A stretch of 64,000 nucleotides of DNA from CBDCUW01 sp965222745 (GCA_965222745.1 CBDCUW010000005.1:3472001-3536000); one strand, 5' to 3'. Positions 8,561 through 18,679 are shown, counted from the stretch's first letter. The notes: generated from the letters alone by a model not told the origin. A program made the numbers and translations.

Positions 8561-9892
8561 TTATTCGTGACGCAGCGCTTCAATCGGATTCATCTTGGCG
8601 GCGCGGACGGCTGGATACAATCCGCTGACCAATCCCACCGCAACCGCGATCAACACGGCCAGCGGAATGGTCCAGTAGACGATCGACGGCTCGGCTTCAC
8701 GAATGGCTTCGGGGAGCGCGGCAAACTGATCGGGCAAACCTTTGCGAACGCCCCAAATGGCTAGGTGATACATCGGCAGGCTTAAAAAGCCGATCAAGAT
8801 GCCCATGATCGCGCCGGCGAAACTCAGCACAATGGTTTCCACCAGGAACTGCCGCGTGATGTCACCCCGTTTGGCACCCAGAGCGCGTCGAATTCCAATC
8901 TCTCGAGTCCTTTCGGTCACACTTGCCAACATGATGTTCATGATGCCGATGCCGCCGACCATCAACGAAATGCAAGCGATCAGAATACCGATCCCCAAGA
9001 ACATCAATTCCATGTTGCGGGCCTGTTCCAACAATTCCAGCGGCACGACCACAGCGGTATCGTTCATTTCGGAGTGCGCGGGCGCCAGAATGTTTTCGAT
9101 CATTGCCGCGGTGATGCGGACCTGGTCCTGAGATTTGGCCTGCAGCGTGATTTGGTTCAGCTCCATCATCTCGGCTTGGAACTGGCCGCTTCTGCGGGTG
9201 ATGATCGTGTCGCCGATACGTTTTCGCAGCGTCCGCATCGGGATGTAGACATCGGACGAAAAGTCTTGCGAATCGAGCGAGCCACCGATTGCCGCGGAGG
9301 GATTGCGATGTTCCAGCACGCCGACAATTTTGTACTTGTCGGTGCTTTCGGGCACATTGACCCGTTTTCCCAGCGGCTCCTCGTACGGGAAAAGCCGCTC
9401 GGCGACGCCGGCCGAAACGACACAGACGGTGTCGGCCCTGATTTCATCGGCGTCGGAAAGAAACCGTCCTCCTCCCTCGCGGATCTTCAAATGATTGACG
9501 TCGGCGTAAGCGGGCGTGCATCCGACCAACCGGCCATCGACCACGCGGTCGCGATAGGTGAATTGACGACGAATTTCGCGAATCGGAATCGCTCGTTCGA
9601 TCGTCGGGACGGTGCCCAAGATTTTGTCCAGGTCGCTGCGCAGCAAACCGTATTTGCTGACCCGCATCCCGGTCAACTTGTCGTCCGGCGGTTTTTGGCT
9701 CCGCACGATGATGGTGGTCGAACCAAGCGATTCGATCTGTTTTTGGACCTGATCGCTGGCACCTTGGCTGATCGCGGTCAACACGATCACCGCCCAGACA
9801 CCGATCATGATGCCCAGCATCGTCAGACTGGTTCTTAGCGGGTGCAGCGCGAGGCTTTTGATCCCCAGCTTCCAAGTTCTCAGCCAAAGCAT
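8561..9892 (-). CDS. MacB-like ABC transporter permease (FtsX fold)
   Basis: 443 residues. A first transmembrane helix (LRTSLTMLGIMIGVWAVIVLTAIS, ~20-43) is followed by a MacB periplasmic core domain (~45-290) and three C-terminal helices of the FtsX domain with the conserved ASVTERTREIGIRRALGAKRGDI loop. Such permeases act as mechanotransmission pumps with a periplasmic adaptor rather than classical importers. The genes upstream encode exactly such an adaptor and the ATPase. Unlike MacB of E. coli the ATPase is a separate gene. Confidence 0.94.
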   Translation of the reverse strand: MLWLRTWKLGIKSLALHPLRTSLTMLGIMIGVWAVIVLTAISQGASDQVQKQIESLGSTTIIVRSQKPPDDKLTGMRVSKYGLLRSDLDKILGTVPTIERAIPIREIRRQFTYRDRVVDGRLVGCTPAYADVNHLKIREGGGRFLSDADEIRADTVCVVSAGVAERLFPYEEPLGKRVNVPESTDKYKIVGVLEHRNPSAAIGGSLDSQDFSSDVYIPMRTLRKRIGDTIITRRSGQFQAEMMELNQITLQAKSQDQVRITAAMIENILAPAHSEMNDTAVVVPLELLEQARNMELMFLGIGILIACISLMVGGIGIMNIMLASVTERTREIGIRRALGAKRGDITRQFLVETIVLSFAGAIMGILIGFLSLPMYHLAIWGVRKGLPDQFAALPEAIREAEPSIVYWTIPLAVLIAVAVGLVSGLYPAVRAAKMNPIEALRHE

Positions 9893-9910
9893 GCTTCTGT
9901 CGAACCTCGC

Positions 9911-10723
9911 CTATTCTCGCGCCTGCAGTTCGGCAACGGCTGCTTTTTGAGCCGCCCGGGCGGCGGCCCGCTTTTCTTCGCTGACCGATTCGTCGGTATG
10001 AAGCATGCCGTCTTTCAGCCGCACAATTCGTTTTGCGCGTTCGGCTACGTCGTCTTCGTGAGTCACCAGGATGATGGTACGGCCTTCGGCGTTCAGGGCG
10101 TCGAAGATCGCCAAAATCTCATCGGTCGTCATCGAGTCCAGGTTACCAGTCGGTTCATCCGCCAACACAAAGAACGGATCGTTCACCAAACTGCGTGCAA
10201 TCGCCACGCGTTGCTGCTGGCCACCGGAAAGCTGACTGGGACGATGGTCCAAGCGATCCCCCAAACCGACGCGTTCGGCCAAAGTCACCGCGCGATCGCG
10301 TTCCTGCGAACCGAGCCTGCCCTGGTAGTAAAGGGGCACCTGAATGTTTTCCACCACACTTAGCTGTTGAATCAAGTTGTAGGACTGAAAGACAAAACCG
10401 ATCCTTTCGCTGCGGATTTCGGCCAGCTGGTCGTCGGTCATCAGCGCGATGTCATCGTCGCCAAGCAGCAAGCTGCCGCTGGAAGGTTTATCCAGGCATC
10501 CCAACAAGTTCAGCAGCGTACTCTTGCCGCTTCCCGATGGCCCCATGATCGCCACGTAGTCGCCTTCGGGAACGTCAAAGGAGACGCCGCGCAGGGCGCG
10601 GACCGTTTCGCTTTTGAGGATGTAGTCCTTGGTAAGATCGCGAATGGAAGTCGCCATCCGAGGCGGGGACGGGCTGCTCGGCGTGGGAATTCCTGTTTGG
10701 CTTGCTGCTTCGGTCATGCTCAC
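9911..10723 (-). CDS. ABC transporter ATP-binding protein (MacB/LolD type)
   Basis: 270 residues, with Walker A GPSGSGKST, Q-loop SYNLIQQLSVVENIQVPL, signature LSGGQQQRVAIARSL, Walker B FVLADEPTGNLD and H-loop VTHEDD. This is the canonical MacB/LolD-type subunit. The Ala/Glu-rich tail after residue ~245 is likely unstructured. Start options are GTG 10723 and ATG 10717; the stop of the adaptor gene is only 2 bases upstream of the first. It partners the downstream permease. Confidence 0.95.
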   Translation of the reverse strand: MSMTEAASQTGIPTPSSPSPPRMATSIRDLTKDYILKSETVRALRGVSFDVPEGDYVAIMGPSGSGKSTLLNLLGCLDKPSSGSLLLGDDDIALMTDDQLAEIRSERIGFVFQSYNLIQQLSVVENIQVPLYYQGRLGSQERDRAVTLAERVGLGDRLDHRPSQLSGGQQQRVAIARSLVNDPFFVLADEPTGNLDSMTTDEILAIFDALNAEGRTIILVTHEDDVAERAKRIVRLKDGMLHTDESVSEEKRAAARAAQKAAVAELQARE

Positions 10724-10725
10724 AA

Positions 10726-12630
10726 TTACTGTCCACCACCACCAGACTGGAAACGTTTTCTGATCGCCGACATCAATTCGGCGCGAGTCACACTACCGTC
10801 CCCGTTTGCATCTGCCGCCCGCACCATCTCCTGTCGGGCCGGATCGATCGCGCTGATCTCTTCGGCCGAAAGTTTGCCGTCACCATCGCCGTCGTTGCGC
10901 TGAAAATTGCGGCTGACCATCTGCGAAACATCGGGCGTACCGCCGCCGCCAGGACCGCCTGCACCGCGCTGGCCACCGCCACCACCAGCGCCGCCGGGAC
11001 CTCGACCACCGCCTCCTCCCGGTCCGCCGCCAAATCCACCTGCACCGCCCGGCCCGCCTGCTCCACCGGGCCTGCGGCCGCCACCGCCCTCGCGAGGACC
11101 GCCGCGCTGGCCTGGGCCGCCGCCACCCGGAGGTCCGCCCGCAAAAGCCTTCGCACCGGCCGGTGGTTCTTGACGGAGTTTTCGCATTTCGCTGTTGTCT
11201 TCCTGGGCGACGTCGGGCAGGTCCATCAGCGTCAGGTGGCTGCGCAAGTTCAATACCAACTTGTCGCCATCGGTAACTCCCTTGGTGATGCTGGCCATGG
11301 TGTCGTTGGTCGCGCCGATCTCGACCGGCAACGTCTCAAATTCACTGGGCCCGCGCTGAGCCAGGCAATACATCTTGCCGCCATGTTCGTACAAGCCTTG
11401 AATCGGAATCTGCAACGCGTTGTCCAGCTGTTCCACAAACACCTGCACCTCCGCCGTCATCCCGGTGCGAATGTTTTCCGGCGGGTCGATGATTTCGATG
11501 TAGGTGGCGTATTCCTTGATCGACGAACTGAAAAAGCTTCCCGGTTCGGCGTAACGATTGACCTTGATCACGCGCCCTTTCAACTGCAAACCGGGAATGG
11601 CATCGACCGAGATCCTTACCGGCATGCCTTCTTGGATCAACGTGATACGTGACTCGTTGACCTTCACCTTCACTTGCATTTGGGTCGGATCGGGCAGGCG
11701 AATGATCGCTTGCCGCTCGCGTACTGAAGCACCCGCTTCGACGACGAATTCCGCGCTGCCGCCGCGACTGCTGTAACGATTGGCGTGAACCACGATCCCG
11801 TCGGCCGGGGCGTGCATGATGCAATTTTCCAATTGCGTTTCGACGTCCTCCAGTTCTTGCTGTTCTTCCAACAACTCGCTCTCGAACGCGGCAAGCTTGG
11901 CTTTGGCCGAATCGATGTCGCTGTCGAATTGCACCAGCATCTTCTTTTTGGTCAGATCTTGCAGAACGCGAAGCCGGCTCTTTGCGGCGGCCAATGTGTT
12001 TTCGGCATTGGAAACCTTGAACTGCTCCGCTTCCAACTGCAACTTGTTCTGCACCCCTTTGGCCACCAACCGCTGGGCGCTTTCGACCAACAGCTGCGCT
12101 TGTCGGAGTTCTTGTTCGGCGACACCGATTTCCTTCAAGATGTCAGCCTCGGCTGTCTTGTAGACACCTTCGAGGTATTCTTCGCGAGCGATTTCGGCTT
12201 GTTGCACCAGCGCCTTTGCTGAGGCGACGTTGGCCTCGGCAGTGATCACCTGGATCCGTGATTCCTTCAACTCCTGCTCGATGGTGGATGAATCGAGTTC
12301 GACCAGCTTGTCCCCCTCTTTCACCTTGGTGCCTTCGTCGATCACCCACAGGATCGGCACTCCGGAGTACCCGCGAGACTCGACCTCGCAGATCACCTCG
12401 GTGTTGCTGCTGCTTTCGATTTCTCCTTGTTCGAGCACGATGTGGTCAAACGGCCCGCGACTGGCCACTTGCGTGATCAGCTCCCCTTCGGTGACCCCCT
12501 GTTTGCCTCCATAGATGAACTTGTAACCGATTGCGCCGATGACGCCGACCAAGATCAAACAAACCAACAGCCCACCCACGAAACCGCCTTGCCGGCGGCG
12601 GGGGTGGTCAATACGTCGAGTGCGGTTCAT
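10726..12630 (-). CDS. Membrane-fusion/HlyD-type adaptor with Gly-rich linker and two EF hands
   Basis: 634 residues from ATG 12630; a TTG 60 bases upstream also keeps the frame. One N-terminal membrane helix (GGFVGGLLVCLILVGVIG) is followed by a lipoyl/barrel-sandwich half, a long coiled-coil hairpin (~120-260), the second lipoyl half (APADGIVVHANR) and beta-barrel domains: the MacA/HlyD plan. After residue ~490 comes a ~75-residue Gly/Pro/Arg-rich linker, then two EF-hand loops, DGDGDGKLSAEE (~580) and DANGDGSVTRAE (~610), with all acidic ligand positions present. It should bridge the downstream MacB-like permease to the cell surface. The calcium-binding tail is unusual for this family. Confidence 0.93.
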   Translation of the reverse strand: MNRTRRIDHPRRRQGGFVGGLLVCLILVGVIGAIGYKFIYGGKQGVTEGELITQVASRGPFDHIVLEQGEIESSSNTEVICEVESRGYSGVPILWVIDEGTKVKEGDKLVELDSSTIEQELKESRIQVITAEANVASAKALVQQAEIAREEYLEGVYKTAEADILKEIGVAEQELRQAQLLVESAQRLVAKGVQNKLQLEAEQFKVSNAENTLAAAKSRLRVLQDLTKKKMLVQFDSDIDSAKAKLAAFESELLEEQQELEDVETQLENCIMHAPADGIVVHANRYSSRGGSAEFVVEAGASVRERQAIIRLPDPTQMQVKVKVNESRITLIQEGMPVRISVDAIPGLQLKGRVIKVNRYAEPGSFFSSSIKEYATYIEIIDPPENIRTGMTAEVQVFVEQLDNALQIPIQGLYEHGGKMYCLAQRGPSEFETLPVEIGATNDTMASITKGVTDGDKLVLNLRSHLTLMDLPDVAQEDNSEMRKLRQEPPAGAKAFAGGPPGGGGPGQRGGPREGGGGRRPGGAGGPGGAGGFGGGPGGGGGRGPGGAGGGGGQRGAGGPGGGGTPDVSQMVSRNFQRNDGDGDGKLSAEEISAIDPARQEMVRAADANGDGSVTRAELMSAIRKRFQSGGGGQ

Positions 12631-12800
12631 GAGCGGAAGGGGGGCGGGAGTTTTGATTTTGGAAGCGGAACCACTAGGGGATGAAACCAAAACCGGATCG
12701 AAAGGTTCCGAAGTCCGGATGGACGTAGCGGGGGTGGGGGCATTCGATTCCAGCCCAAAATTGCTGGTCGTGCGGCGTCAGCTACGATGCTTTATTCTAC

Positions 12801-14198
12801 TCAAGTGTCAAAATAGCGGTCGGCACCGATTCGTAAATTTGCCGTTATCTTTTTGCCCAAATCGTTGGGCAATAGCGAAAATCGGGGGTTAATCTCAACC
12901 AGAACCCCCTGTTCCACCACCACACCGATTGCTTCGAGCCAACCGCGGTGCAAGTCAGAGATGGCCGACCTGGCCAGCGAAGGCGTATCGGCGCTTGCAC
13001 CGTCGGCGTTTTTGACCGGTGCAAACGCCTCGCTGGGAAGCGCTTCGACGACAAACGCGTCTTTGGCCCAGGGCAGCATGTCGAAGATGAATCGCTCGAA
13101 TTTGGTGGCGTTCGGCTCGGCCGGTTCGACTGGACGGCCCGACGAGTCGACGTGGGGTACCTTCTTGTTGGCCCGATGAAAGGGCAGCGAATCGGTCGAC
13201 CGGGCCATCCGTTGCAGGAAACTCACATCCAGCACGTGCACCCCGATGTTTCCGGCCCACAGACGCAGACTCCCGTCGGCTTCGGTCGCCTCGGCAGCCG
13301 GCCGGGGCAGATCGCTGTATTCGATGATTTGGACTCGGCCATCGACGCTGACCACGTTTCCGACCCGCTCGGTCGGATAGCGTTTGCGAATCACGTGGGT
13401 CGTCATCTCGCTGCCAGACATCAAGTGGTGGCCCAGCAGTACCGGGTCGCACAGCGCGGCCAGCGGATTGTCGACCTGGATGTAGGAAAGATGTTTCAGC
13501 CCCCGCCGACGAGCATCGTCAAGACATCCGCTTCGGTCGAGCGCCGCGACGGTTCCGCCATGACCGTCGGGGCTGAGCGCCAACGAGTCTTTCTCTGCCA
13601 ACAGCAATTTTCCGGTCGACGAATCGATCGCCGGCATCGTTCCCTGTCGGAAGATGCGCACGTCCTCCGGCTGCAGGCCCAGGTAGTCGTTGGCCTCGAA
13701 ATAGGTCTTGGTTTCCTGGTCGGTCGCTTCGCTGGTCATCACGTACAGCGGCACGCGGACGCCGTAGCGATCACCGATCGCCACGAGACGGTCGGCAAAG
13801 ATCTGAAAGAGCGTTCGCTGTGATACCGGGCCGATGGGAAACATTCCTTTGGGCCGATCAAAACCCAGCCTTGTCCCCTGTCCGCCGGCCACCAGAATCG
13901 CACCCACCTCGCCGGCCTGCAGCGACTGCTCGCCGCGCTGCAGCGCCTCCTTTGGCGACCAAGCCGCGCCGCTGCCGTCGGCGCGAACCGCCGGCGGGGC
14001 GATCGCCGCAGCGGCCATCGCGGCGAAGTCGATTTCCTTGTCTTCACCGGCCACCAGTTTGGCGATCTGATCGAATTCGATGTCGCGGATCTGTGATTCC
14101 AGCCGCTCGCGTTGCCGTTGGTTCAGCTGTGGCCAAAACTGCAACAGGTGTTCCTGGCCATAGGATTCAAGCAACGATTGCAAAGATTCGCAGGACAT
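12801..14198 (-). CDS. UDPGP-family nucleotidyltransferase (UDP-sugar pyrophosphorylase)
   Basis: 465 residues, of the eukaryote-like UDPGP type 1 family. The nucleotide-binding motif ILVAGGQGTRLGFDRPKGM is at residues ~101-119, with further conserved segments QVDNPLAALCDPVLLGHH (the metal/UTP region) and an FIFDMLPWAKD block. Enzymes of this fold make UDP-GlcNAc, UDP-GalNAc or UDP-glucose from UTP and the sugar-1-phosphate. The FIFDMLPWA block resembles the UDP-GlcNAc pyrophosphorylase branch, but the exact sugar is uncertain. It would feed envelope polysaccharide synthesis. It stands alone, 73 bases from the lipoate ligase-like gene, same strand. Confidence 0.9.
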   Translation of the reverse strand: MSCESLQSLLESYGQEHLLQFWPQLNQRQRERLESQIRDIEFDQIAKLVAGEDKEIDFAAMAAAAIAPPAVRADGSGAAWSPKEALQRGEQSLQAGEVGAILVAGGQGTRLGFDRPKGMFPIGPVSQRTLFQIFADRLVAIGDRYGVRVPLYVMTSEATDQETKTYFEANDYLGLQPEDVRIFRQGTMPAIDSSTGKLLLAEKDSLALSPDGHGGTVAALDRSGCLDDARRRGLKHLSYIQVDNPLAALCDPVLLGHHLMSGSEMTTHVIRKRYPTERVGNVVSVDGRVQIIEYSDLPRPAAEATEADGSLRLWAGNIGVHVLDVSFLQRMARSTDSLPFHRANKKVPHVDSSGRPVEPAEPNATKFERFIFDMLPWAKDAFVVEALPSEAFAPVKNADGASADTPSLARSAISDLHRGWLEAIGVVVEQGVLVEINPRFSLLPNDLGKKITANLRIGADRYFDT

Positions 14199-14270
14199 GA
14201 GCTTCCGTTTTCGATCCGCGGGAAAGTCAGCGGCGTTCGTGGAGAACAGCAGTGAAAAACCGGCCGGGCC

Positions 14271-15008
14271 TCAGTGGCGAAAGTGCCAGCCAGGATCATC
14301 ATAACGTTGTTGGCGCAACTCGCGGATGCGGCTGTGTGGCAACGCGAACTGAGAATCTGGCTCCGCCCCGAACGCGGCTTGGATATCGGCCGCCACGCCT
14401 GCCGGATCGACCGGGATATTGGTGATGAACCCGCGGTGGTCCCTTCCCCGACGGTACTGCGGTTGGCGCGGCGCTTCTTTCAAGCAATCGGCAATCAGAT
14501 CCAAATCGGCATCGTACAGGATCGTGCCGTGGTACAGCAGGCTTTGGCGGGCGATCCGCAAACTGTTTCCCGAACACTTGCAGTCCCGCCAGGTCAGGTC
14601 GCAAGTGCCTTGAAACGCGACTTCGGGCAATTGCTTTCGCACGGCGGCAAGGATTCGCTGCATCACGTATTGATGGGCAACGTCGATCTTTCGCAGTTGC
14701 GGATTTCGCTGCAGGTTCAATGCAATGCTATACATCAGGCAACCGGGTCCGCCAACGACCGACGCGCCGCCGCTGCAGCGGCGGATCACCGCGATTTCAT
14801 TCGACTGGCAAAACGAATGATCGACTTCGACGTCCACTCGTGAAGCGCGGCCGACCACGACCACCGGAGAAGTGAATTCCCAAATCCTTAACGTTTCGCA
14901 GCCGTCGTCTTCGCCTGCGCCAAGCAACAACGCTTCGTCAAGCGCCAAGTGATCGGCCGGATCGGTTAACGAAGGGGCGATCGATCGTAAACACGGCTTT
15001 TCATTCAT
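14271..15008 (-). CDS. Lipoate-protein ligase / octanoyltransferase family protein
   Basis: 245 residues. The BPL/LPL catalytic domain is shown by LALDEALL, RRCSGGASVVGGPGCLMYSI (the RRxxGG-xxV-xGG loop), and DCKCSGNSLRIARQSLLYHGTIL with a Lys in the position expected for the acyl-transfer site. It attaches lipoyl or octanoyl groups to proteins such as E2 subunits and GcvH. LplA, LipM and LipL cannot be separated by eye. The start ATG overlaps the stop of the giant permease (ATGA), an odd coupling given the unrelated functions. Confidence 0.87.
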   Translation of the reverse strand: MNEKPCLRSIAPSLTDPADHLALDEALLLGAGEDDGCETLRIWEFTSPVVVVGRASRVDVEVDHSFCQSNEIAVIRRCSGGASVVGGPGCLMYSIALNLQRNPQLRKIDVAHQYVMQRILAAVRKQLPEVAFQGTCDLTWRDCKCSGNSLRIARQSLLYHGTILYDADLDLIADCLKEAPRQPQYRRGRDHRGFITNIPVDPAGVAADIQAAFGAEPDSQFALPHSRIRELRQQRYDDPGWHFRH

Positions 15009-18000
15009 TCCGATCGCAGCGACTCCATCAACGGCATTCGCACAACGCGTCCGACCGCCGCCAACCCGGCCAACATGCCAAACAGAATGATGCCCAACAC
15101 GATGGCCACCGGTTCGACGACCGGCGGCCGAAGATCGGCGACCAGCGCATGCGGCAACACCGCCAACACGGCGCAAATCGCGCCACAACCGATACCGGCA
15201 AGCAACAATGAAGTCGTTTCGCTCATCACCAGCAAAGCAAGACGTTTTCGGGTGAAGCCGATCGCTCGCAAAACGGCGAGTTCTTGTCGGCGCTCCAACA
15301 CGCTGCGCAGCTGAGCAACAGCCAAACCGATCGTTCCCAGCAACAATCCTAGCGCACCCAAACTCTGAAAAGTGCGCAGGTAAGTGTTCTGGACCGCCAA
15401 CAATCCCGACAACACGTCGCCCGTTTCGGAAATGTCCATGCCGATGTCCCCCAGCCGATTTTCCAGCGCGATCGCGATCGAATCACGGCGATCGTCCTGG
15501 CAGCCGATTAAGTAGAACTGGGAACCGCTGATGTTCTCGAACGCCTGCTCGAAGTTGTCGTTGCCGATCAACAGTTTTCCTTGCAGCAGAGAATTGGCCA
15601 GCAAGCCGACCACCTCAAAGTGCAACGGTTTGCCAGGTTCGTATTCCACCACTTTCTTTTCCCCCACGCCGCCGTACATCTGCAGGCTGTACATGGCGGT
15701 GTTTTGATCGAGGATGACCGGAATGGGATCGGACTCGCTGCCGGCCGCCGATCGGGCCAACAGCCGCCAGGGACTTTCATCTTCACCATGCGGCGCGGTG
15801 GCTGCCCAATCAAATCCGGGTAGCGGCGAATCACCGCCGTCAAACAGGTCGGCCATGGAGTCGGGGATGCCCAACACGGTCGGCCGAGTCGCCTGGTAAA
15901 GGTTGTTGCAACTGGCATCCTGGCCAGGCCGCAAGCGCATCGATATCAACTGGGCCCCCTCCAGAACATCGGCGTCGGGACCCAGCACTTCGGCCTGGAC
16001 TTCGGGTCGGGACAAGTCCTGGTACAACGGCTGGGCCGATTGGCCGATCAGATCGAATCCTCCCGTTCCTTTTTCGGTCGGCTCCAAGCGAAAGGCCGAT
16101 ATCGCAATGATCAGGAACGAAGCGGTCGCCATCAACCCGATCGTCAACGTGCTGCGCAGCGGGTGACGCGAGGCGTTTTTTGCCGCCATCGATCGAATCG
16201 AGTAGCGGGCGGTTGCTCCATTCTGCGGCCCCGCAGTTGACGCGTTGTCGATCCGCCGCCCGCGGCGCAAACGAACATAGATTGCCAGCAAACCGGCAAT
16301 CAACAGCAGCATGCCGCCGCCCACAAAGCCACCGGCGGCTGCCTGTCCGCCCGCGGCGGCACCCGCTCCGGCAACGATCAACGCCAACACCAATGTTGCG
16401 ACTGCGCTGATCGGTAACAGACGACCGCGACCTCGCGCCGGCCCACCGCCGGCTTGGGAATCGATGTCGCGTCCGGAAAGCAGGCTCTGCGCATCGACTT
16501 TCATCAACGACCGAGCGGTCACGGTTAGGGTTAGTGCGGCGACCAGCCATCCCGATGCCGCTCCGATTACCAGACTTGCCGTGGTCCAATGAAACGTTAG
16601 GAAAGGAACGGTCACTGCGCCGACCCACCAGGATCGCAGCGCCCAAAGAACCGCATAGGCGTAACCAAAACCTCCAGCAAGGCCAAGGATCGCACCAATC
16701 ACCGCCACCAAAAGCCCTTCGTTCCTGGCAAGTGTGGCGACTCGACGAGGCGGCCAACCGACCGCCAACAACGTTCCAAATTGCTTCAAACGTTCGACCA
16801 GTCCCAGCCGAAACAGCATCGCGATCAACATCACCGCGGCCAGGATCACGAAGAAGCTGAGCGCCAAAAAGAGCACGTCAAACGGCGTCGTTCCCCGCGA
16901 AGCCGTCAATTGCTGACTGCGAATGGGACGTACCGACCATCCCAAGTCCGCCAGTTTCGGCGATAGGGCCTTGGAAATTCGAGATCGCAGTGAATCGATG
17001 TCTTTGGCGGCGGTGATGTCGATCCGAAGGCTTGTCGTTTGGCCAAATCGGCTTCCGAACAATCGTCGACCATCAGCCAGAGGCATGAACGCCTTGGGAG
17101 TCAATCGGTATTGGTTCCAGTACAGGTCGTCTGGTTTGTTGATCTTTCGCTTCAGCTGAAAGGGCAAGTCCCAGTCGTTGATCGAATCCTGGTCGGTCAC
17201 TCCCGGTACCGTTGGCGTCAGGTCGGGATCGTTGTAAATGGTGGGCGGGCGATCGAATATTGCCTCTTCTCGCCGCGTGTAGGGCGTGGCGGGTTCGGTG
17301 ATCGCAGCGATGCCGGTCACCACGGCGTCAAAGTACCGCTCGATTTCCTTTCCGTTTTCGACTTCCGGTTCGTAATAGGCAACTCGTAGCGTCGTTCCCA
17401 CTTCTGCCTGCAGGCGATCGGCAGTCCATTGATTGATCACCAGCGGTACCGCGTTTTTCGTCGCTTCGCCGTCGCGGCGACCGTAGTCCAACGGCAACGG
17501 GCCGGTGGAATCGATTGCTGAGACAGTACTGTAGGGAACCGACGCAACCACTTGGCCCGACTCATCCAGCCGCTCGATGGCGTTGGCCAGGTAGGTGTTG
17601 ATCGGTGTGACTTTTTCCGCAGGCAATTCCTCGGTCACTCGATCGACGACCAATTCGGGCAGCAGCAGCTGGTCGCTGGTCAACGAATAGTAGTCGTAGA
17701 TGATTTGCTGCTGTCCGCCCGGCGGTGTGAACGAACGTTGAATTCGATTCAGGCTCAAACCCAGATCTTCCAAACCGATTTGCAAATCATCATCGGTGAT
17801 CTGGCGATCAAACAGCAGCATGTTGGCTTGACCTTCGCGCTGCAACACATCACCAATCGTGCCGCGGGCCATGAAGACGTTTTGAGGCGCCGCCTGGCTG
17901 GGCGAAAGCGCAAACCGTCCCAGTCCGCGGTCGGGCAGGATGTCCAGCACCTCCATTCTGGGCAAACCTTCCGTTTGAATGTCGCGCCGTCCCAACGGGC

Positions 18001-18679
18001 TGTCGGCCGGTACCGCTTGTTGGACCGGCAATCGAATCGTCACCAGGTCACCGACTTTGACGCCCAATTCTTTCGCCGCCGATTGATTCATCACCACGCC
18101 ATCGTCATCGGGCAACTTGGACGGGCGGACGCCCGAAACATCCAGCTGCCAAAAACTGGGATCGCAACCGACGATTTGAATCGAACCGGCGCGGCGAACG
18201 CTTGCCATTCGAAGAAACTCTCGCAACGACAACCTGCCGTCACCATCCTGGTCAAAACGTTCGAGCAAAGAATCGGCGGAGTCGTCGTGATCCGACTCCA
18301 TCGCTCGCTCCAGCTCGCTGTTATCAAGCAACGAATCGTGATTCGTGTCAGCATCCTCGAACCACTGGGCAGGGTCAGCCAATTTCAAGTGAGGATCCGA
18401 TTCGACCACACCGCTGGCGAATAGGATCAACGGTACCGGTTCATCGGCGATGTGATCGGCGTCGAAAAACCTTCCCGGCATCACGGCCGATTCGGTCCTT
18501 CCCAAACGCTCGACGGTCAACCCGCGCAGGCTTCCCCGCATCGAATCGCCAACCAGAAGCGCTCCGGCGATCACCGCCGTCGCCGTGGCCACACCCAGGG
18601 CGACCGAGAAGGCAACGCGCCATCCGTGACGAATGGACGCCCATGTCATCCTGGTGATGCTCAGCTTTTGCTCTGGCAT
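15005..18679 (-). CDS. Large FtsX/MacB-type ABC permease with EF-hand insert
   Basis: 1,224 residues from ATG 18679 (an upstream extension would translate palindromic repeats, so it is rejected). TM1 is at ~14-38, followed by a huge extracytoplasmic domain (~40-590). Near its start sit two EF-hand loops, DADTNHDSLLDNSE (~108-121) and DQDGDGRLSLRE (~143-154). A first FtsX block with three helices (~600-720) and the loop LVERLKQFGTLLAVGWPPRRV, central helices, a second periplasmic part, and a C-terminal FtsX block with LERRQELAVLRAIGFTRKR follow. This is the two-FtsX-domain permease type. No ATPase gene is adjacent; a HlyD-like adaptor gene lies upstream on the same strand. Substrate unknown. 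Confidence 0.88.
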   Translation of the reverse strand: MPEQKLSITRMTWASIRHGWRVAFSVALGVATATAVIAGALLVGDSMRGSLRGLTVERLGRTESAVMPGRFFDADHIADEPVPLILFASGVVESDPHLKLADPAQWFEDADTNHDSLLDNSELERAMESDHDDSADSLLERFDQDGDGRLSLREFLRMASVRRAGSIQIVGCDPSFWQLDVSGVRPSKLPDDDGVVMNQSAAKELGVKVGDLVTIRLPVQQAVPADSPLGRRDIQTEGLPRMEVLDILPDRGLGRFALSPSQAAPQNVFMARGTIGDVLQREGQANMLLFDRQITDDDLQIGLEDLGLSLNRIQRSFTPPGGQQQIIYDYYSLTSDQLLLPELVVDRVTEELPAEKVTPINTYLANAIERLDESGQVVASVPYSTVSAIDSTGPLPLDYGRRDGEATKNAVPLVINQWTADRLQAEVGTTLRVAYYEPEVENGKEIERYFDAVVTGIAAITEPATPYTRREEAIFDRPPTIYNDPDLTPTVPGVTDQDSINDWDLPFQLKRKINKPDDLYWNQYRLTPKAFMPLADGRRLFGSRFGQTTSLRIDITAAKDIDSLRSRISKALSPKLADLGWSVRPIRSQQLTASRGTTPFDVLFLALSFFVILAAVMLIAMLFRLGLVERLKQFGTLLAVGWPPRRVATLARNEGLLVAVIGAILGLAGGFGYAYAVLWALRSWWVGAVTVPFLTFHWTTASLVIGAASGWLVAALTLTVTARSLMKVDAQSLLSGRDIDSQAGGGPARGRGRLLPISAVATLVLALIVAGAGAAAGGQAAAGGFVGGGMLLLIAGLLAIYVRLRRGRRIDNASTAGPQNGATARYSIRSMAAKNASRHPLRSTLTIGLMATASFLIIAISAFRLEPTEKGTGGFDLIGQSAQPLYQDLSRPEVQAEVLGPDADVLEGAQLISMRLRPGQDASCNNLYQATRPTVLGIPDSMADLFDGGDSPLPGFDWAATAPHGEDESPWRLLARSAAGSESDPIPVILDQNTAMYSLQMYGGVGEKKVVEYEPGKPLHFEVVGLLANSLLQGKLLIGNDNFEQAFENISGSQFYLIGCQDDRRDSIAIALENRLGDIGMDISETGDVLSGLLAVQNTYLRTFQSLGALGLLLGTIGLAVAQLRSVLERRQELAVLRAIGFTRKRLALLVMSETTSLLLAGIGCGAICAVLAVLPHALVADLRPPVVEPVAIVLGIILFGMLAGLAAVGRVVRMPLMESLRSE

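Noticed and set aside
15009..15188. Longer start for the lipoate ligase-like protein
   Set aside because: The extra 60 residues come from the other frame of the permease C-terminus; ATG 15008 gives a family-typical start and ATGA coupling.
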